From positions 1 through 64,000 of the forward strand of contig NZ_CANLKR010000020.1 of NCBI RefSeq assembly GCF_947491715.1: a stretch of 64,000 bases of DNA, written 5' to 3'. Positions 8,109 through 16,558 of this stretch are shown here, piece after piece. Below the pieces are notes generated by a model. That model did no database searches and was not told the DNA's origin. It saw nothing but the letters and a program-made list of their open reading frames with translations. The stretch's first letter is position 1; every line of letters begins with the position of its first letter. The DNA is from an uncultured Shewanella sp. (lineage in GTDB: Bacteria; Pseudomonadota; Gammaproteobacteria; Enterobacterales; Shewanellaceae). A program made the position numbers and the translations under genes.

Positions 8109-9953
8109 ATGAAAGTAATAAAATGGCTAGTCATCGTGTTATTTACCTTATTTGTTGCCTTTGCGGCTTATATTAGTCTTTTTTTTAATCCGAATGATTT
8201 CAAACCACAGATAATCGAATTTGTAAAAGAAAAAACGGGGCGCCAATTAACCCTAAAAGATGATTTAAGTTGGACATTTTTTCCTCATGTGGGAATAAAA
8301 TTGGGTGGAATAAGTGTGTCGAACCCAAAAGGGTTTGAATACCCACAGATCCTTCAGATTAATCAGGCCATTGCCGATGTTGAATTGTTACCTTTGATTG
8401 AAAAGGCAGTTGTTATTCAGGAGCTTAAACTTGATGGTTTAACCTTTATTTTAGAAACGCAAAAAGATGGACGTTCGGGGTTAGATGGGTTAACTGGCGT
8501 GAAGGCGACGGGATCGAAGCCACCTCAAACAAAGTCGAAATCGAGTAGTGCTGCAAATGTGTCACGGTTAGAGATAGGCGGCATTACAATAACGAACAGT
8601 CAAGTATTAATCGTTAACCAACAAACTGATTCAGAGCAGATCTTTTCGTTAAAAGAATTGACGTTAGGCCGTTTTCAGTTGGATAAGTTTGCCACTCTTG
8701 ATTATGAATTGACGGCAAAGTTACCTGATATGGTATTAAAAAGTGAGGGGCAAGGTGCGATTCGACTCGATAAACAGATGCAAAATGTAAAAATTAAAGA
8801 TTTTGAAATAAAGAATGAAATCCAAAAAATAGGCAGTGATAAGCCTGCATTACCTTTTGATTTCTTGCTTCAAGTGACCGGCAATTTAAAGGATAAGTTA
8901 TTAAATGTGGGGATCAATGATATCGCTGCAATGGATTTACGTGGTTCAGCCAGTATTGAGGCTAATTACGGTAAAAAAATTCCAGATTTAAACATAAAAT
9001 TGGATTTTGATGAACTAAATGTAGATGAGTTTTTGGCTGCAATGTCTGATAAATCGGGGGCGGGATCTGATAAAGTTAAACAGCCTAAGCAGTCTGTTCA
9101 AAATCAACAAGAACCTGATTTATCTGCTTTAAATAAAGTGAATGTCAATGCTGAAATGACGATTAAGTCCGCAGTGATGAATAATATCAAATCGGCTAAT
9201 TGGAATATGAAAGCACAATTAAAAAGTGGCATTTTGAATATGCAGTCATTAACGGCTGATCTTTACAAAGGGAAACTCGTTGCCAGTGCAAAGTTAAATG
9301 CGAAAACCCCTTTACCCCATTACTCTTTTAAGAAAAGCATTACCGGCGTTGAAATAAGACCACTACTTAAAGATGCAGCAAATGTGGGGTTATTGGCTGG
9401 GCTGACAAATTTGAGCATCGAAGGTGAAGGTTCAAGCCTTATTCCTGATAATATTAAAAAGAATTTGGTTGCTTCTGGAAAATTTGAAGTGGTTGATGGT
9501 GCGCTTTATGGCATTAATATTCCTCAAATGTTACGTCAAGCGCAAGCAAAGCTAACAGGGGCCGATGTTACTGAAGGTGAAGAAGAGAAAAAAACCGACT
9601 TTACTCGTTTAACGGGCAGCTTCAAGATAGCTAAAGGTGTGGTGAATAATAATGATTTGAATATGGCATCGCCTTTAATTCGTATTAAAGGACAAGGCAA
9701 TGCCAATATCATCACTCAAGCGTTGAATTACCAATTGCTAACTAAAGTGGTGGGGTCGCTTGAAGGCCAAGGGGGGCAAGGAAGCAATACGTTAAGTGGA
9801 ATTGATATTCCACTCAAAATAACGGGCACGATGACGGAACCTAAATTTGCATTGGATACAGAGGCATTATTGAAAGGAAAGGTGAAACAAGAAACCGACA
9901 AGCTACAACAAAAATTAAAAGATAAATTGTTGGATAAATTAGGAGGATTGTAA
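8109..9953 (+). CDS. AsmA family protein
   Basis: The 614-residue envelope protein has one N-terminal membrane anchor (WLVIVLFTLFVAFAAYISLF), followed by the AsmA N-terminal domain (FNPNDFKPQIIEFVKEKTGR) and a long repetitive beta region. The C-terminal AsmA-like repeat block has IRIKGQGNANI. AsmA-type proteins are bridge-like factors implicated in phospholipid transport and outer-membrane assembly. ATG at 8109 is preferred to 8097 because GGAA lies about 7 bases upstream. Its ending TAATG overlaps the next gene, a small lipoprotein, so the two are coupled. Confidence 0.88.
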   Translation: MKVIKWLVIVLFTLFVAFAAYISLFFNPNDFKPQIIEFVKEKTGRQLTLKDDLSWTFFPHVGIKLGGISVSNPKGFEYPQILQINQAIADVELLPLIEKAVVIQELKLDGLTFILETQKDGRSGLDGLTGVKATGSKPPQTKSKSSSAANVSRLEIGGITITNSQVLIVNQQTDSEQIFSLKELTLGRFQLDKFATLDYELTAKLPDMVLKSEGQGAIRLDKQMQNVKIKDFEIKNEIQKIGSDKPALPFDFLLQVTGNLKDKLLNVGINDIAAMDLRGSASIEANYGKKIPDLNIKLDFDELNVDEFLAAMSDKSGAGSDKVKQPKQSVQNQQEPDLSALNKVNVNAEMTIKSAVMNNIKSANWNMKAQLKSGILNMQSLTADLYKGKLVASAKLNAKTPLPHYSFKKSITGVEIRPLLKDAANVGLLAGLTNLSIEGEGSSLIPDNIKKNLVASGKFEVVDGALYGINIPQMLRQAQAKLTGADVTEGEEEKKTDFTRLTGSFKIAKGVVNNNDLNMASPLIRIKGQGNANIITQALNYQLLTKVVGSLEGQGGQGSNTLSGIDIPLKITGTMTEPKFALDTEALLKGKVKQETDKLQQKLKDKLLDKLGGL

Positions 9954-10486
9954 TGACAAGAAAAGTTTGGGTTTTAATATGTTCGCTATCGATGTTTGGG
10001 TGTGCGCCGAGTGTCAGTGATCCCATTTCTCAAGGAGGAGTCAGTGTGAGTAAACCTGACATCAAGGATAAGTTGGCTTTACCTAAAGAAGAGAAGCAAT
10101 CTGCTTTGCTGGTGGGGAAATTAATTATCCCTGAACATATAGAGAAAAATACAGCATTGTCAGTTGTATTAGAAGTGACTAACCCTCAGTCTTATGGGGT
10201 GCCATTACTTTTCTCTTCTGGAAAGAGCGGTGACTTATACATTTATAATGATAAAGGGCAAAGAATTTGGACTTGGTCAGAACAAATGATGTTTACTCAA
10301 GCGTTAAGAGAAACGGTACTGGCTTCAGGAAAGAGCATGAAGGTAAAGTTTGATGTGCCTGCAAAGTTAATGAGTGATTTATGGGGTAAAGATTATACCC
10401 TGCAAGCGGTATTTGCCGGTAAAGCAATGGAGTCTAAAAACAAAGTGATGGGTAAAGTGAGCCAAAAAGTGTCTTTTAAAGGATGA
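9953..10486 (+). CDS. lipoprotein with a BsuPI-type domain
   Basis: The 177-residue protein has a lipobox (LSMFGC, Cys17), so it should be a lipoprotein. The mature part carries a BsuPI (intracellular proteinase inhibitor-like) immunoglobulin-fold domain: LEVTNPQSYGVPLLFSSGKS, a DKGQRIWTWSEQMMF core and a QALRETVLASGKS turn. The B. subtilis founder inhibits a protease; what it does here is unknown. It overlaps the asmA-like gene by one base and is followed by a strong terminator, so the two form a bicistronic unit. Confidence 0.8.
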   Translation: MTRKVWVLICSLSMFGCAPSVSDPISQGGVSVSKPDIKDKLALPKEEKQSALLVGKLIIPEHIEKNTALSVVLEVTNPQSYGVPLLFSSGKSGDLYIYNDKGQRIWTWSEQMMFTQALRETVLASGKSMKVKFDVPAKLMSDLWGKDYTLQAVFAGKAMESKNKVMGKVSQKVSFKG

Positions 10487-10567
10487 GTGTTGGCTATCCC
10501 CGCTTTTGAGGTTTTCATAGATAAGTCTCCAAAGTGTCAACTTACCTCAGGACGGAACAAGCAGCAT

Positions 10568-10601
10568 AAAAAAAGCGCTTCGTTATGAAGCGCTTTTTTA
10601 A
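10568..10601. terminator. bidirectional Rho-independent terminator
   Basis: AAAAAAGCGCTTC and GAAGCGCTTTTTT form a long stem with a short GTTAT-like loop, flanked by A and T runs on both sides. It lies between the convergent BsuPI lipoprotein gene and mltD, and can terminate both. Confidence 0.92.
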
Positions 10602-10614
10602 TAAAGAAAGCAGA

Positions 10615-12168
10615 TTAAGTTCTCACTTTAGTCATATCAACATACAGTTTTAACATCTGGCCAGGTTGAATATATTTCTGTTTTTCTAATGCATTCCATT
10701 TCACTAACTGAGTGACACTCACGTTAAATTTACTGGCGATGCGGGCTAATGAGTCACCACTTCGTACTTTGTAACGTACGGTGCGCATGACGGCATTAAG
10801 ACTTGCTTGGCCATCCGTTGTCCAAATGACCAGTTTACGACCTATCTTTAACGGATCTCTAGGAGACATATTATTCCAGCTGGCTAATTGAGAGACTTTA
10901 ACTTTATAGTGACGAGCGATTTTCCAAAATGAATCACCAGATTTGACCTGATAATTCACCTTAGCAGAAGCGCGTTTACGGTTCTGTTTACGACTGGTAC
11001 GCTGTTCTAACGATAGGGTATACTGATCGGGGTTTTTGGCCGCGACGGGGATCAGTAAAAACTTCCCTGCGACTATGGTGTTGCCTTTTATGTTATTAAC
11101 GGCTTTAAGTGCTTCAACCGTGGTTCGGTAATGTTTGGCGATGGTGCTTAAACTGTCACCCGACTTCACTTTATACCTTTCCCAATTTAACCTATCATCT
11201 GGCTCTGTTTGAGACAATGCCTGTTTAAAGTGTTTGGCTTTACTGATAGGTAATACTAAATAGTGAGGGCCTTTAGGCGCGGTCGCCCAACGATTAAAAC
11301 CAGGATTGAGTTTATGAAGATCGGATGTCGACATATCAGCTAGATTTGCAGCAACAGCAAGATCAATTTGATCCCCGACATCTACGACTTCTATTTGAGG
11401 TTGATTTTTGATTGGTTTTAGCGTGATACCGTATTTATCGGCATTTTTGATCACATCAGCCAATGCCAATAACTGTGGTACATAACGTTCAGTTTCGGTG
11501 GGTAAATCAAGTGACCAAAAATCGGTAGACACGCCCTTACGTTTATTGCGTTTGATGGCATTTAATACACGACCTTCACCAGTATTGTAGGCAGCAATAG
11601 CATATAACCAGTTTTGATTGGTTTTTTTGTATAAATATTCCATCATATCAAGTGCGGCAACCGTGGCTGCAGGAACGTCGCGCCTACCGTCATACCACCA
11701 ATTCATTTTTAGACCAAAATATTTGGCCATCGGTGAGGTAAATTGCCACAAACCAGATGCTGCACCAGCGGAATAAGCAAAAGGATCGAAAGCACTTTCA
11801 ACGACAGGTAATAATGCGAGCTCCATGGGGAGATCACGCTTTTGTATTTCATTGACAATAAGGTATAAAAATGGGGTCGCACGTTCAGAAATCTGTTCTA
11901 AGTGCTTGGGATGTTTGATATACCAATTACGATACTGGTTGACTAATTTATTATCAGGTACTGGTAAGTGCATATTGAGCCTGATCCGTTGCCAAACATC
12001 GTTAATGACAACGGGAGAATCGACGGTTTTTTGGTCGACTTCTGTGGCGATGGGCTTTGCAGCATTTTGTGCTACAGCTTCAGGTTGAACGGGGTTAACA
12101 GAGTCTAAAGATTGACAACCCGTTAGCAGAGAAAAGCCCCCTGCAATAATAATATAAGGTGCGCGCAT
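10615..12168 (-). CDS. mltD: membrane-bound lytic murein transglycosylase D with three LysM domains
   Basis: The 517-residue lipoprotein (lipobox LLTGC, Cys18) cuts peptidoglycan at the outer-membrane face. The SLT domain spans about residues 105-230 with catalytic E124 in LLPVVESAFDPFAYS, then ASGLWQF and AAYNTGEGRV. Three LysM peptidoglycan-binding repeats follow at about residues 335-380, 405-450 and 465-510, each starting with Y-K/Q-V-K/R-SGDS. E. coli MltD has two LysM copies, so this one carries a third. It is next to gloB on the same strand, the same order as in many Gammaproteobacteria. Confidence 0.94.
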   Translation of the reverse strand: MRAPYIIIAGGFSLLTGCQSLDSVNPVQPEAVAQNAAKPIATEVDQKTVDSPVVINDVWQRIRLNMHLPVPDNKLVNQYRNWYIKHPKHLEQISERATPFLYLIVNEIQKRDLPMELALLPVVESAFDPFAYSAGAASGLWQFTSPMAKYFGLKMNWWYDGRRDVPAATVAALDMMEYLYKKTNQNWLYAIAAYNTGEGRVLNAIKRNKRKGVSTDFWSLDLPTETERYVPQLLALADVIKNADKYGITLKPIKNQPQIEVVDVGDQIDLAVAANLADMSTSDLHKLNPGFNRWATAPKGPHYLVLPISKAKHFKQALSQTEPDDRLNWERYKVKSGDSLSTIAKHYRTTVEALKAVNNIKGNTIVAGKFLLIPVAAKNPDQYTLSLEQRTSRKQNRKRASAKVNYQVKSGDSFWKIARHYKVKVSQLASWNNMSPRDPLKIGRKLVIWTTDGQASLNAVMRTVRYKVRSGDSLARIASKFNVSVTQLVKWNALEKQKYIQPGQMLKLYVDMTKVRT

Positions 12169-12257
12169 GGAAAAAATTTATCCTCAATTAAGGTCCCAAA
12201 CACTGTGACTTCATCGGTTCTTGGGGACACGAATAGCGCTGCATTGTATAGTATTTT

Positions 12258-13049
12258 TTAGACTGTGTCCTTCCATTGACGCAATAGTGCGAAAAATGAA
12301 CACTCTTTACTTGGATATTGCTTGAAATGCTGACTGATTGAGCGTTGAATTGTATCGGTGTGACAACGTAAAAAGGGGTTGATTTGACGTTCGAGCCCTA
12401 TGTTGGAAGGTAAGGAAGCTTGATGATGTTCTCGTTGTTGTATGACCTGTTTTTGGTAAGCTTGTAGGTTGACATTATCGGGATCAACTCGTAAAGCAAA
12501 ATCAAGGTTTGCTAAGGTATATTCATGAGTGCAAAACACTTTTGTGTTTTCGGGTAATTGACTCAATGTGGATAATGAAGCATGCATTTGCTCTGGCGTT
12601 CCTTCAAATAAGCGTCCACATCCTCCGCTGAATAAGGTATCGCCACAAAATAAATTATCATCAATCAAATAGGCGATATGTCCTAAGGTATGACCTGGGA
12701 TCGCAAAGATGGTTGCTTTGATGTTGAGGCTTTTTAAGATAATGCTTTTTTCGTTAGTGATGGGTTGATTAATTCCTTCAATATTTTCCAATGCGGGGCC
12801 ATAAATAGGGATAGCATTATCCTTATTATGTCGTTTTGCAAAGGTACTGAGTGCCGATATGCCGCCAGTATGGTCAATGTGATGGTGTGTGATTAAGATC
12901 CCCGCTAAGGTGAGTTGGTTAGCGTTGAGGTACTGGATGACAACATTTGCATCACCAGGATCGACAACATAAACCGCTGAATGATTATCTTGTTTAATGA
13001 GCCAAATATAATTATCGTTAAACGCGGGTAATGGAATAATACGATACAT
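12258..13049 (-). CDS. gloB: hydroxyacylglutathione hydrolase (glyoxalase II)
   Basis: The 263-residue metallo-beta-lactamase-fold enzyme hydrolyses S-D-lactoylglutathione to D-lactate and glutathione, the second step of methylglyoxal detoxification. The binuclear metal motif THHHIDHTGG is intact. Further metal ligands sit in PGHTLGHIAYL, FCGDTLFSGGCGRLFEGT and CTHEYTLANL, and the glutathione-site arginine appears near the C-terminus. I chose ATG 13049 (MYRIIPLPAFNDNY, with AGG 6 bases upstream) over 13061 because the family starts here. It is divergent from yafS. Confidence 0.94.
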   Translation of the reverse strand: MYRIIPLPAFNDNYIWLIKQDNHSAVYVVDPGDANVVIQYLNANQLTLAGILITHHHIDHTGGISALSTFAKRHNKDNAIPIYGPALENIEGINQPITNEKSIILKSLNIKATIFAIPGHTLGHIAYLIDDNLFCGDTLFSGGCGRLFEGTPEQMHASLSTLSQLPENTKVFCTHEYTLANLDFALRVDPDNVNLQAYQKQVIQQREHHQASLPSNIGLERQINPFLRCHTDTIQRSISQHFKQYPSKECSFFALLRQWKDTV

Positions 13050-13112
13050 GTGGGCCTGCATTTTTAATATCCGTGAGTGCGACTATTGTACTGACAGATG
13101 AGGCTTGTTGTA

Positions 13113-13443
13113 TATACCCGTGATGCTTGAAGATGCAGGATTCAGCTGGAATGAAAAGCCTTTTAGGCAAGGTCATTAATTGCTCCTGCATAAATGACAT
13201 TTCCATCATCCTTGATGGTCAGCTTGAACAGCATGCCTAGTGATTCTAAACTGATGTTCAGTAACGCAGTATAAAAGGCCTTGCTTTTACATATAAAGAG
13301 GCCAGCCCTTTGGGAGTCTGTAAAATCAACTACTTCCGCGTTGCATCACCTTAAAAGGCAATAAGCATTCCTGCAATAATACGCCTTGAATTAGGCACTT
13401 TTACAGACTCTGAAAACATGCATCTTCAAGTGTCACGGGTATA
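13113..13443. mobile_element. MITE-like element, copy 1 (331 bp)
   Basis: This non-coding element begins TATACCCGTGATGCTTGAAG and ends with the inverted CTTCAAGTGTCACGGGTATA. The same element occurs in opposite orientation at 36362-36628. Shared internal blocks include AAAGCCTTTTAG, CCAGCCCTTTGGGAGT, CTTAAAAGGCAATAAGCATT and AATACGCCTTGAATTAGGCA. Copy 1 is longer because it contains about 60 extra bases near 13170-13230 that form two TCC-loop hairpins. It encodes no protein and lies in the gloB-yafS divergent promoter region. Confidence 0.85.
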
Positions 13444-13544
13444 AAATATCATTGCTGTCGTTTTCTCTTTTTTAAGATAAGATCAAACAAGGTAGAATAA
13501 TTAGCGTTATGATAGGGGTATTAAGACAAGGTTGGAGGTGACTT

Positions 13545-14282
13545 TTGTTACAGCATGCTATGATGTTTCCCCCTCAACAATGGGGTGAATTGCCAAATGG
13601 AGAGACAATTCGTTTTACCGTTGAGCAGGCGTTATCGCCTTGGTGGCCAAGAATATTTGGCTATTATTTGTTGAACCTTGGCTCTTTAAGCGCTGATTTG
13701 GATAAAACGGGATTGTCGATTCAGAATCAATATTCACTTTATGATGCGCCAACGGCAGATATTATGGCGGAGTTAACTAATCTACCGGTTCAAAATACAG
13801 CGGTTGACGCCGTTGTGATGAATTTTTTATTGGAATTTAATGAAGATCCTTATCGTTTGTTGAGAGAGCTAGATAGAGTACTTATTGCAGGAGGCTATCT
13901 CATTATTGTGGGGTTTAATCCAATCAGTCCACTGTTTATTGGTAAATTTTTATCTCAATATCAGAATACCTTACCTTGGCGAGGTCGTTTTTTTACGCCT
14001 TATCGAGTTAAAGATTGGTTAGGGGTACTTGGTTATCAAGTGGTCAGTGATGAGAGGGTTATTCACCATCATCTGTTGAGTCGTATTACGCAAAAAAAAC
14101 AGTTTTGGCAACAAAGGTTGAAAGCATGGTTACCCAGTAGTGGCAGTGTGTATGTGATTGTTGCGAGAAAAATTGAGGTGCCATTAACGCCATTGCAAGC
14201 CAAAAAGCCCGTGAAGCAGCCGAAGTGGCGTCCAGCAGCAGCAGGGCGTACAGGCCGAGCTTCTTCTCGAATCAAAAAATAA
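13545..14282 (+). CDS. yafS: class I SAM-dependent methyltransferase, YafS-like
   Basis: The 245-residue protein has a C-terminal half of a SAM methyltransferase: VVMNFLLEFNEDPYRLLREL followed by RVLIAGGYLIIVGFNP, typical of motifs III-V. The N-terminal glycine-rich motif is weak. E. coli yafS lies between gloB and rnhA, and the same order is kept here, which is the main support for the name. Substrate is unknown. The start is TTG at 13545, supported by a strong GGAGGT 6 bases upstream; the ATG at 13560 is less well placed. The C-terminal tail is basic (KKPVKQPKWRP). Confidence 0.82.
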   Translation: MLQHAMMFPPQQWGELPNGETIRFTVEQALSPWWPRIFGYYLLNLGSLSADLDKTGLSIQNQYSLYDAPTADIMAELTNLPVQNTAVDAVVMNFLLEFNEDPYRLLRELDRVLIAGGYLIIVGFNPISPLFIGKFLSQYQNTLPWRGRFFTPYRVKDWLGVLGYQVVSDERVIHHHLLSRITQKKQFWQQRLKAWLPSSGSVYVIVARKIEVPLTPLQAKKPVKQPKWRPAAAGRTGRASSRIKK

Positions 14283-14307
14283 TCATTTTTCAACGAAGAT
14301 ATTGTCA

Positions 14308-15210
14308 ATGCGCATAACGTTAAAACAATTGATGGTGTTTGAAGCTGTCGCTCGTAGTGGCCAAGTGGCGAAGGCGGCCTTGCTGATTAACTTATCGGCG
14401 CCAGCGACGTCAATGGCATTGTCTGAATTAGAAAAACAGCTGAATACTCGCTTATTTGAACGGATTGGGAACCGGTTGCATTTAAATGCTCAAGGACGTT
14501 TATTATTGCCATTAGTGACTCAGTCTTTACAAGGGATTAATGATATAGAGCAGCTTTTTACTCAGCAACAAAATCCTTTGTCTGGTGCGTTAAACATTAG
14601 TGCGAGCTCAACTATTGGGAATTATTTGTTGGCAAAGAGTGCCGTGGCATTTTGTCAACAGCACACTGAAGCCTATGTAGATGTGAATATAGACAATACT
14701 CGAAATGTTATTGAGTCCGTACTTAATTTCAAAAGCGAAGTGGGCTTTATCGAAGGAGCTTGTGTTGATAGCCGCTTACAGGTAGAAGCTTGGTATAAAG
14801 ATAGATTATTAGTTTTTTGTCATCCGGCTCATCCCCTTGCGGGTAAACATGTCAATGCTGGTGAGATCATGCCTTTTCCTTGGGTCATGAGAGAAGAGGG
14901 CTCAGGCACACGTGAGTATTTTGTTAATGCGGCACATCAATTAGATATACAACCCATTGAAAAATTTAGGTTCTCGTCATCAGATGCGGTTAAGCAAGCG
15001 GTAAAGCAAGGAGGAGGATTGGGGGTATTATCTGAGCTTACATTAGAAAAAGAATTAGCTCGTAAAGATTTTGGTGTGATCCATGTTAATGGTCTCGTCC
15101 TTGAGAGGCAATTTTATCGCATTAAGCATAAAGATTGCCATTTTACGGTTTTAGCAAACGCTTTTATGCGGTTTTGTGATGATTTTTTGCGTTTAGGGGC
15201 CTATTCATAA
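14308..15210 (+). CDS. LysR family transcriptional regulator
   Basis: The 300-residue protein has an N-terminal winged HTH (about residues 1-60, TLKQLMVFEAVARSGQVAKA and LSELEKQLNTRLFER) and a periplasmic-binding-like effector domain (SGALNISASSTIGNYLLA). The start is ATG 14308 rather than the in-frame TTG 14302. It lies 26 bases after yafS on the same strand and converges on rnhA with only 7 bases between stops. No obvious divergent target exists, so the regulon is unknown. Confidence 0.88.
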   Translation: MRITLKQLMVFEAVARSGQVAKAALLINLSAPATSMALSELEKQLNTRLFERIGNRLHLNAQGRLLLPLVTQSLQGINDIEQLFTQQQNPLSGALNISASSTIGNYLLAKSAVAFCQQHTEAYVDVNIDNTRNVIESVLNFKSEVGFIEGACVDSRLQVEAWYKDRLLVFCHPAHPLAGKHVNAGEIMPFPWVMREEGSGTREYFVNAAHQLDIQPIEKFRFSSSDAVKQAVKQGGGLGVLSELTLEKELARKDFGVIHVNGLVLERQFYRIKHKDCHFTVLANAFMRFCDDFLRLGAYS

Positions 15211-15217
15211 AGGAAAA

Positions 15218-15700
15218 TCAGGTTGGAGTATCACGGGTATAACCCCTATCTTCTTGTTTGGGTTTAGCTTCAGCGGCTTGTCTGGCTAATGTGTCACAGC
15301 GTTCATTTTCACTATGACCACTGTGTCCTTTGACCCAGTGCCAATCGATCTTGTGGGTTTTTATCGCCTTATCAAGCCGTTTCCAAAGATCGGCATTCTT
15401 GACGGGTTGTTTATTTGCGGTAATCCATCCTTTTCGCTTCCAGCCATGGATCCATTGGGTGATCCCTTGGCGCATATATTGGCTGTCGCTGGTTAAAATA
15501 ATCTGACAGGGTTCTTTTAATGCCTCTATAGCAATAATGGGGGCTAATAACTCCATGCGATTATTGGTGGTTAATGCAAAACCATCAGCGATTTCTTTGA
15601 CATGTGACTTATATTTCATCACTATGCCGTATCCGCCTGGACCTGGGTTTCCTAGGCAAGAACCATCAGTATAGATAGAGAGTTGTTTCAGTTGGGTCAT
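15218..15700 (-). CDS. rnhA: ribonuclease HI
   Basis: The 160-residue enzyme cleaves the RNA strand of RNA-DNA hybrids. The four catalytic acidic residues are visible: D12 in [15 protein letters not shown]50 in [10 protein letters not shown]72 in TSDSQY and D136 in [10 protein letters not shown]. The handle region [15 protein letters not shown] is present. The C-terminus [12 protein letters not shown] follows the family's ED-GY pattern, then ends in codons reading TTATACCCGTGATAC, identical to the terminal bases of the window's MITE. It is divergent from dnaQ, as is usual. Confidence 0.96.
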   Translation of the reverse strand: MTQLKQLSIYTDGSCLGNPGPGGYGIVMKYKSHVKEIADGFALTTNNRMELLAPIIAIEALKEPCQIILTSDSQYMRQGITQWIHGWKRKGWITANKQPVKNADLWKRLDKAIKTHKIDWHWVKGHSGHSENERCDTLARQAAEAKPKQEDRGYTRDTPT

Positions 15701-15774
15701 CGAATTGATACCATAGTCATTATTGGCTCGATGAGCATTGTACTCAAAATTGATTTTAATAGTGTAAAAAATTT

Positions 15775-16503
15775 ATGAATATCATTTCTACCGCAAAACG
15801 CCAAGTTATTTTAGATACCGAGACCACAGGTATGAACCAAGGTGGAGGCGCGATTTACCTTGGGCATAGGATCATCGAAATCGGTTGTGTTGAAGTGATT
15901 GATAGGCGATTAACAGGCAGGCATTTCCATGAATACATTAATCCGCATCAATTAATTGATGAGGACGCGATTAAGGTCCATGGGATCACCGATGAGTTTG
16001 TTGCGAATCAACCCAGTTTTTATCAAGTAGCTCAGCGTTTTATTGAGTTTATCGATGGCGCAGAAATTGTGGCACACAATGCAAACTTCGATGTGAGCTT
16101 TATGGATCATGAGTTCTCATTATTGCAACCTTTGGGACCTAAAACAGCGGATATTTGTCAAATCGTTGACTCCCTTGCAGTCGCCAAATTTCTACATCCA
16201 GGTCAAAAAAATAATCTGGATGCATTGTGTAAACGTTATGGTATTGATAATTCTCGCCGAGAATTACACGGTGCATTACTCGATGCAGAAATTTTAGCAG
16301 ATGTTTACCTTCTTATGACTGGGGGGCAAACTAAGTTTAATTTATCCAATGAAAAAGCGGGACAAGAATCGGGAGGCATACAACGTTTGAGCTCGCAGCG
16401 CACACCGTTAAACGTGATTTTAGCGGCTGATAATGAACGGGTTGCTCATGAAAGTCGATTGGATATTGTAGCGAAAGCGGGTGGTTGCATTTGGCGGGAA
16501 TAA
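15775..16503 (+). CDS. dnaQ: DNA polymerase III epsilon subunit (3'-5' proofreading exonuclease)
   Basis: The 242-residue protein is close to the E. coli length of 243. DEDDh exonuclease motifs are present: Exo I VILDTETTG (D14, E16), Exo II AHNANFDVSFMDHE, and Exo III HGALLDAEILADVY (H165, D170). The C-terminal segment that binds the polymerase alpha subunit is also kept. It is divergent from rnhA with 74 bases between starts, as in most enterics and Shewanella. The downstream TIGR03503-type gene starts 55 bases beyond its stop. Confidence 0.97.
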   Translation: MNIISTAKRQVILDTETTGMNQGGGAIYLGHRIIEIGCVEVIDRRLTGRHFHEYINPHQLIDEDAIKVHGITDEFVANQPSFYQVAQRFIEFIDGAEIVAHNANFDVSFMDHEFSLLQPLGPKTADICQIVDSLAVAKFLHPGQKNNLDALCKRYGIDNSRRELHGALLDAEILADVYLLMTGGQTKFNLSNEKAGQESGGIQRLSSQRTPLNVILAADNERVAHESRLDIVAKAGGCIWRE

Positions 16504-16558
16504 TTCGATTGGAAACACGACTCGTTTAATGATGACAGTATTGGAGAAGTCAGAGGTT

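Noticed and set aside
13018..13209. 63-residue minus-strand ORF
   Set aside because: It runs through the MITE and the gloB 5' end; a chance frame.
15224..15245. a full third MITE copy at the rnhA 3' end
   Set aside because: Only about 15 bases match one end. The internal blocks and the opposite end are absent, so at most a remnant is present.
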